This document shows positions 6,691 through 8,015 of a stretch of 8,015 nt of DNA, one piece after another. The DNA comes from Lachnospiraceae bacterium. Its GTDB lineage: Bacteria; Bacillota; Clostridia; Lachnospirales; Lachnospiraceae. The translations under genes and the position numbers were made by a program. Numbering within the stretch: position 1 is the stretch's first letter; every line of letters starts with the position of its first letter. A model generated the notes under the pieces. The model saw only the letters and a list, made by a program, of their open reading frames with translations, was not told the DNA's origin and did not search any database. Where the stretch lies: contig JAGAEH010000036.1 of assembly GCA_017613225.1 (NCBI GenBank), forward strand, positions 1 to 8,015, written 5' to 3'.

Positions 6691-6719
6691 ATTATAATCC
6701 ACGGCATGAAGAAAAGCAA
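6691..6719 (-). promoter_or_regulatory. Sigma-A promoter of serC-serA
   Basis: On the minus strand, TTGCTT (6719-6714) and TATAAT (6696-6691) are 17 bp apart. Transcription would start near 6684, leaving a leader of about 33 nt, too short for a T-box or riboswitch. The -10 lies inside a perfect 10-bp palindrome, GATTATAATC, which may be chance. No other promoter candidate stands out in the 170-bp gap upstream of serC. Confidence 0.75.
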
Positions 6720-6821
6720 CAGCGCCGGCTTTGCTTTCCATGCAAAAACGGCCTGTTTGCTTTGCTAAAATAAACACTATGTCACTGGTTGGGCCGAGGC
6801 GTCGCCGGAGCTTCGCCCGGG

Positions 6822-8015
6822 CTATTCCACGCTCTTTAAGGACTCGATCATGTCGATCTTGCGCAGCGTGAAGAACATGATCCCGTTCACCGCGATGGAG
6901 AACACGAAGGTGAGGATCGTGCTCCACAAGAAGCTCAAAGGCGCGATGCGCTGGCCGAACATCAGCATGTCGATCTCGGCGGTATTGATCACGAATTTGT
7001 GCAGCCAGATGCCCAGGCCGACCCCCGCCGCGATGCCGATCACCGTCAGCAGAACGTTCTCCCGGTACACGTAACCCGCCACCTCGCCGTCGTAAAAGCC
7101 CAGCACCTTCAGGGTGGCCAGTTCCCTGCGGCGCTCCGTGATGTTGATGGTGTTCAGGTTGTACAGCACCACGAAGGCCAGGAAGGCCGCGGAGGCGATC
7201 AGCACCCAGATCACCAGGTCCAGGCTGCGCATCATGTTGTTCACGGTCTTCTGCAGCTCGCTCACGAAGGAGATGTTGTCCACGTCCTCCTGGGCGATCA
7301 GGTCCCGGTAGAGCCCCTGGCGCACGCTGTCCTCCAGCTCTCCCGTCCGGAAGCAGATCTCGTTGTAGCTCACCGGCTCGCCGTACAGCTGTTCGTAGGT
7401 CTCCGGCAGCATGTAGACGTAATGGTACAGGTAGTTCTCCGTGATGGCGGAGACCCGCACCGGATGCTTTTCCGACTCGCTGTCGGCGATGATGATCTCA
7501 TCTCCCACGGACAGGGACAGCATCTTCGCCAGCTTCTCCGTGATCACGGCGGAGCCGGGCTCCAGCCGGTAGGTCTCGTTGTGGTCCAGGCGGTTCCGCA
7601 GGGAAAGGAATTCCTCCACCTTGACGCTGTCTTCCGGCACGAACAGGTAGCCCTCTTTTTTGACGCCGTTGGCCTCCACGTCCTTAGCCACCCGGTAGTC
7701 CCGGACCGTTCCTTCGATCTCCGGCCGGCTGTCCGCGAAGGCCTGCATGGCGGCGGAATCCGAGTCCTTCTTCAGCGTGAGCGACGCGTCGTAGGTCCAC
7801 ACGGACTGATACTGAGTGTCCACGATCTTGGCGATGGAGTCCCGCAGGCCGAAGCCCACCAGCAGCAGCGCCATGCAGCCTCCGATGCCGAAGACCGTCA
7901 TGAAGAAGCGCTTCTTAAAGCGGAACAGGTTCCGCAGGGTGGACTTGCGGGTAAAGTTCAGCCGGTTCCAGATAAAGCCGATCCTCTCCAGCAGGATGCG
8001 CTTGCCGGACTTGGG
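6822..8015 (-). CDS. FtsX/MacB-family ABC transporter permease, N-terminal part outside window
   Basis: This is the C-terminal 397 residues of an integral-membrane permease; the frame is open to the right edge, so ATG 7901 is internal and not the start. Visible order: a basic cytoplasmic stretch (about 1-37, with RLNFTRKSTLRNLFRFKKR), a membrane segment (about 39-60), a large extracytoplasmic domain (about 65-262), then three membrane segments (about 266-288, 320-342, 359-383). The FtsX-type motif ERRRELATLKVLGF (294-307) follows the second visible segment, and the protein ends in KIDMIESLKSVE, typical of large two-module permeases of Lachnospiraceae. The partner ATPase is probably outside the window to the right. 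Such permeases take part in lipoprotein, peptide or cell-envelope export or mechanotransmission; the substrate cannot be told. No convincing terminator follows its stop; only a GC-rich imperfect dyad without a T-tract lies at about 6790-6821. Confidence 0.9.
   Translation of the reverse strand, partial: PKSGKRILLERIGFIWNRLNFTRKSTLRNLFRFKKRFFMTVFGIGGCMALLLVGFGLRDSIAKIVDTQYQSVWTYDASLTLKKDSDSAAMQAFADSRPEIEGTVRDYRVAKDVEANGVKKEGYLFVPEDSVKVEEFLSLRNRLDHNETYRLEPGSAVITEKLAKMLSLSVGDEIIIADSESEKHPVRVSAITENYLYHYVYMLPETYEQLYGEPVSYNEICFRTGELEDSVRQGLYRDLIAQEDVDNISFVSELQKTVNNMMRSLDLVIWVLIASAAFLAFVVLYNLNTINITERRRELATLKVLGFYDGEVAGYVYRENVLLTVIGIAAGVGLGIWLHKFVINTAEIDMLMFGQRIAPLSFLWSTILTFVFSIAVNGIMFFTLRKIDMIESLKSVE

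Noticed and set aside
6775..6821. Possible terminator after the FtsX-family permease
   Set aside because: The GC-rich dyad is imperfect (bulge and mismatch) and has no T-tract directly after it on the minus strand.
6652..6927. N-terminal extension of SerC to ATG 6927
   Set aside because: The extension overlaps the end of the FtsX-family gene, has no family similarity, and would ignore the well-placed promoter and ribosome binding site of ATG 6651.

Overview
The window looks like chromosomal DNA from a GC-rich gut-type member of the Clostridia, most likely Lachnospiraceae. This is an inference from the protein types (a 386-residue SerA with a C-terminal ACT domain, a Bacillota-type ClpC, a large FtsX-family permease with short charged flanks) and from sigma-A promoters of the Bacillota kind. 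No rRNA or other marker gene is present, so the placement is moderate at best. Every convincing gene is on the minus strand. The long open frames on the plus strand are mirror images of GC-rich coding DNA.

In order of transcription (right to left): (1) 8015-6822, the C-terminal part of an FtsX/MacB-family ABC permease, cut by the window edge. (2) 6719-4356, a serine biosynthesis operon: a consensus-like promoter, serC, serA overlapping it by 4 bp (ATGA), and a strong intrinsic terminator. The two enzymes take 3-phosphoglycerate to phosphoserine. (3) 4327-1742, a single-gene clpC unit with a near-perfect sigma-A promoter (TTGAAA-17-TATAAT) and a hairpin terminator. ClpC is the AAA+ unfoldase that feeds ClpP; its usual partners ctsR, mcsA and mcsB are not beside it. 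(4) 1800-1012, a gene-free stretch of about 790 bp filled by two repeat systems. (5) 1011-1, a two-gene operon with a maltose/galactoside-type O-acetyltransferase followed after 15 bp by galM (aldose 1-epimerase), which runs off the left edge.

The most unusual part is the gene-free stretch. It holds seven interrupted palindromes spaced about 85 bp apart. Each has 12-bp arms (AGCAGATACTTT / AAAGTATCTGCT) around a 13-15-nt loop. The loops and inter-palindrome spacers diverge in the outer copies while the arms and the period are kept. The copy nearest clpC carries a compensating base-pair change and acts as the apparent clpC terminator. Next to it lies a separate array of 22-bp units framed by two 38-bp units, which runs into the ribosome binding site of the acetyltransferase. 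I do not recognise either family by name. The remaining genes look like ordinary housekeeping genes, with small active-site variations in SerA and SerC.
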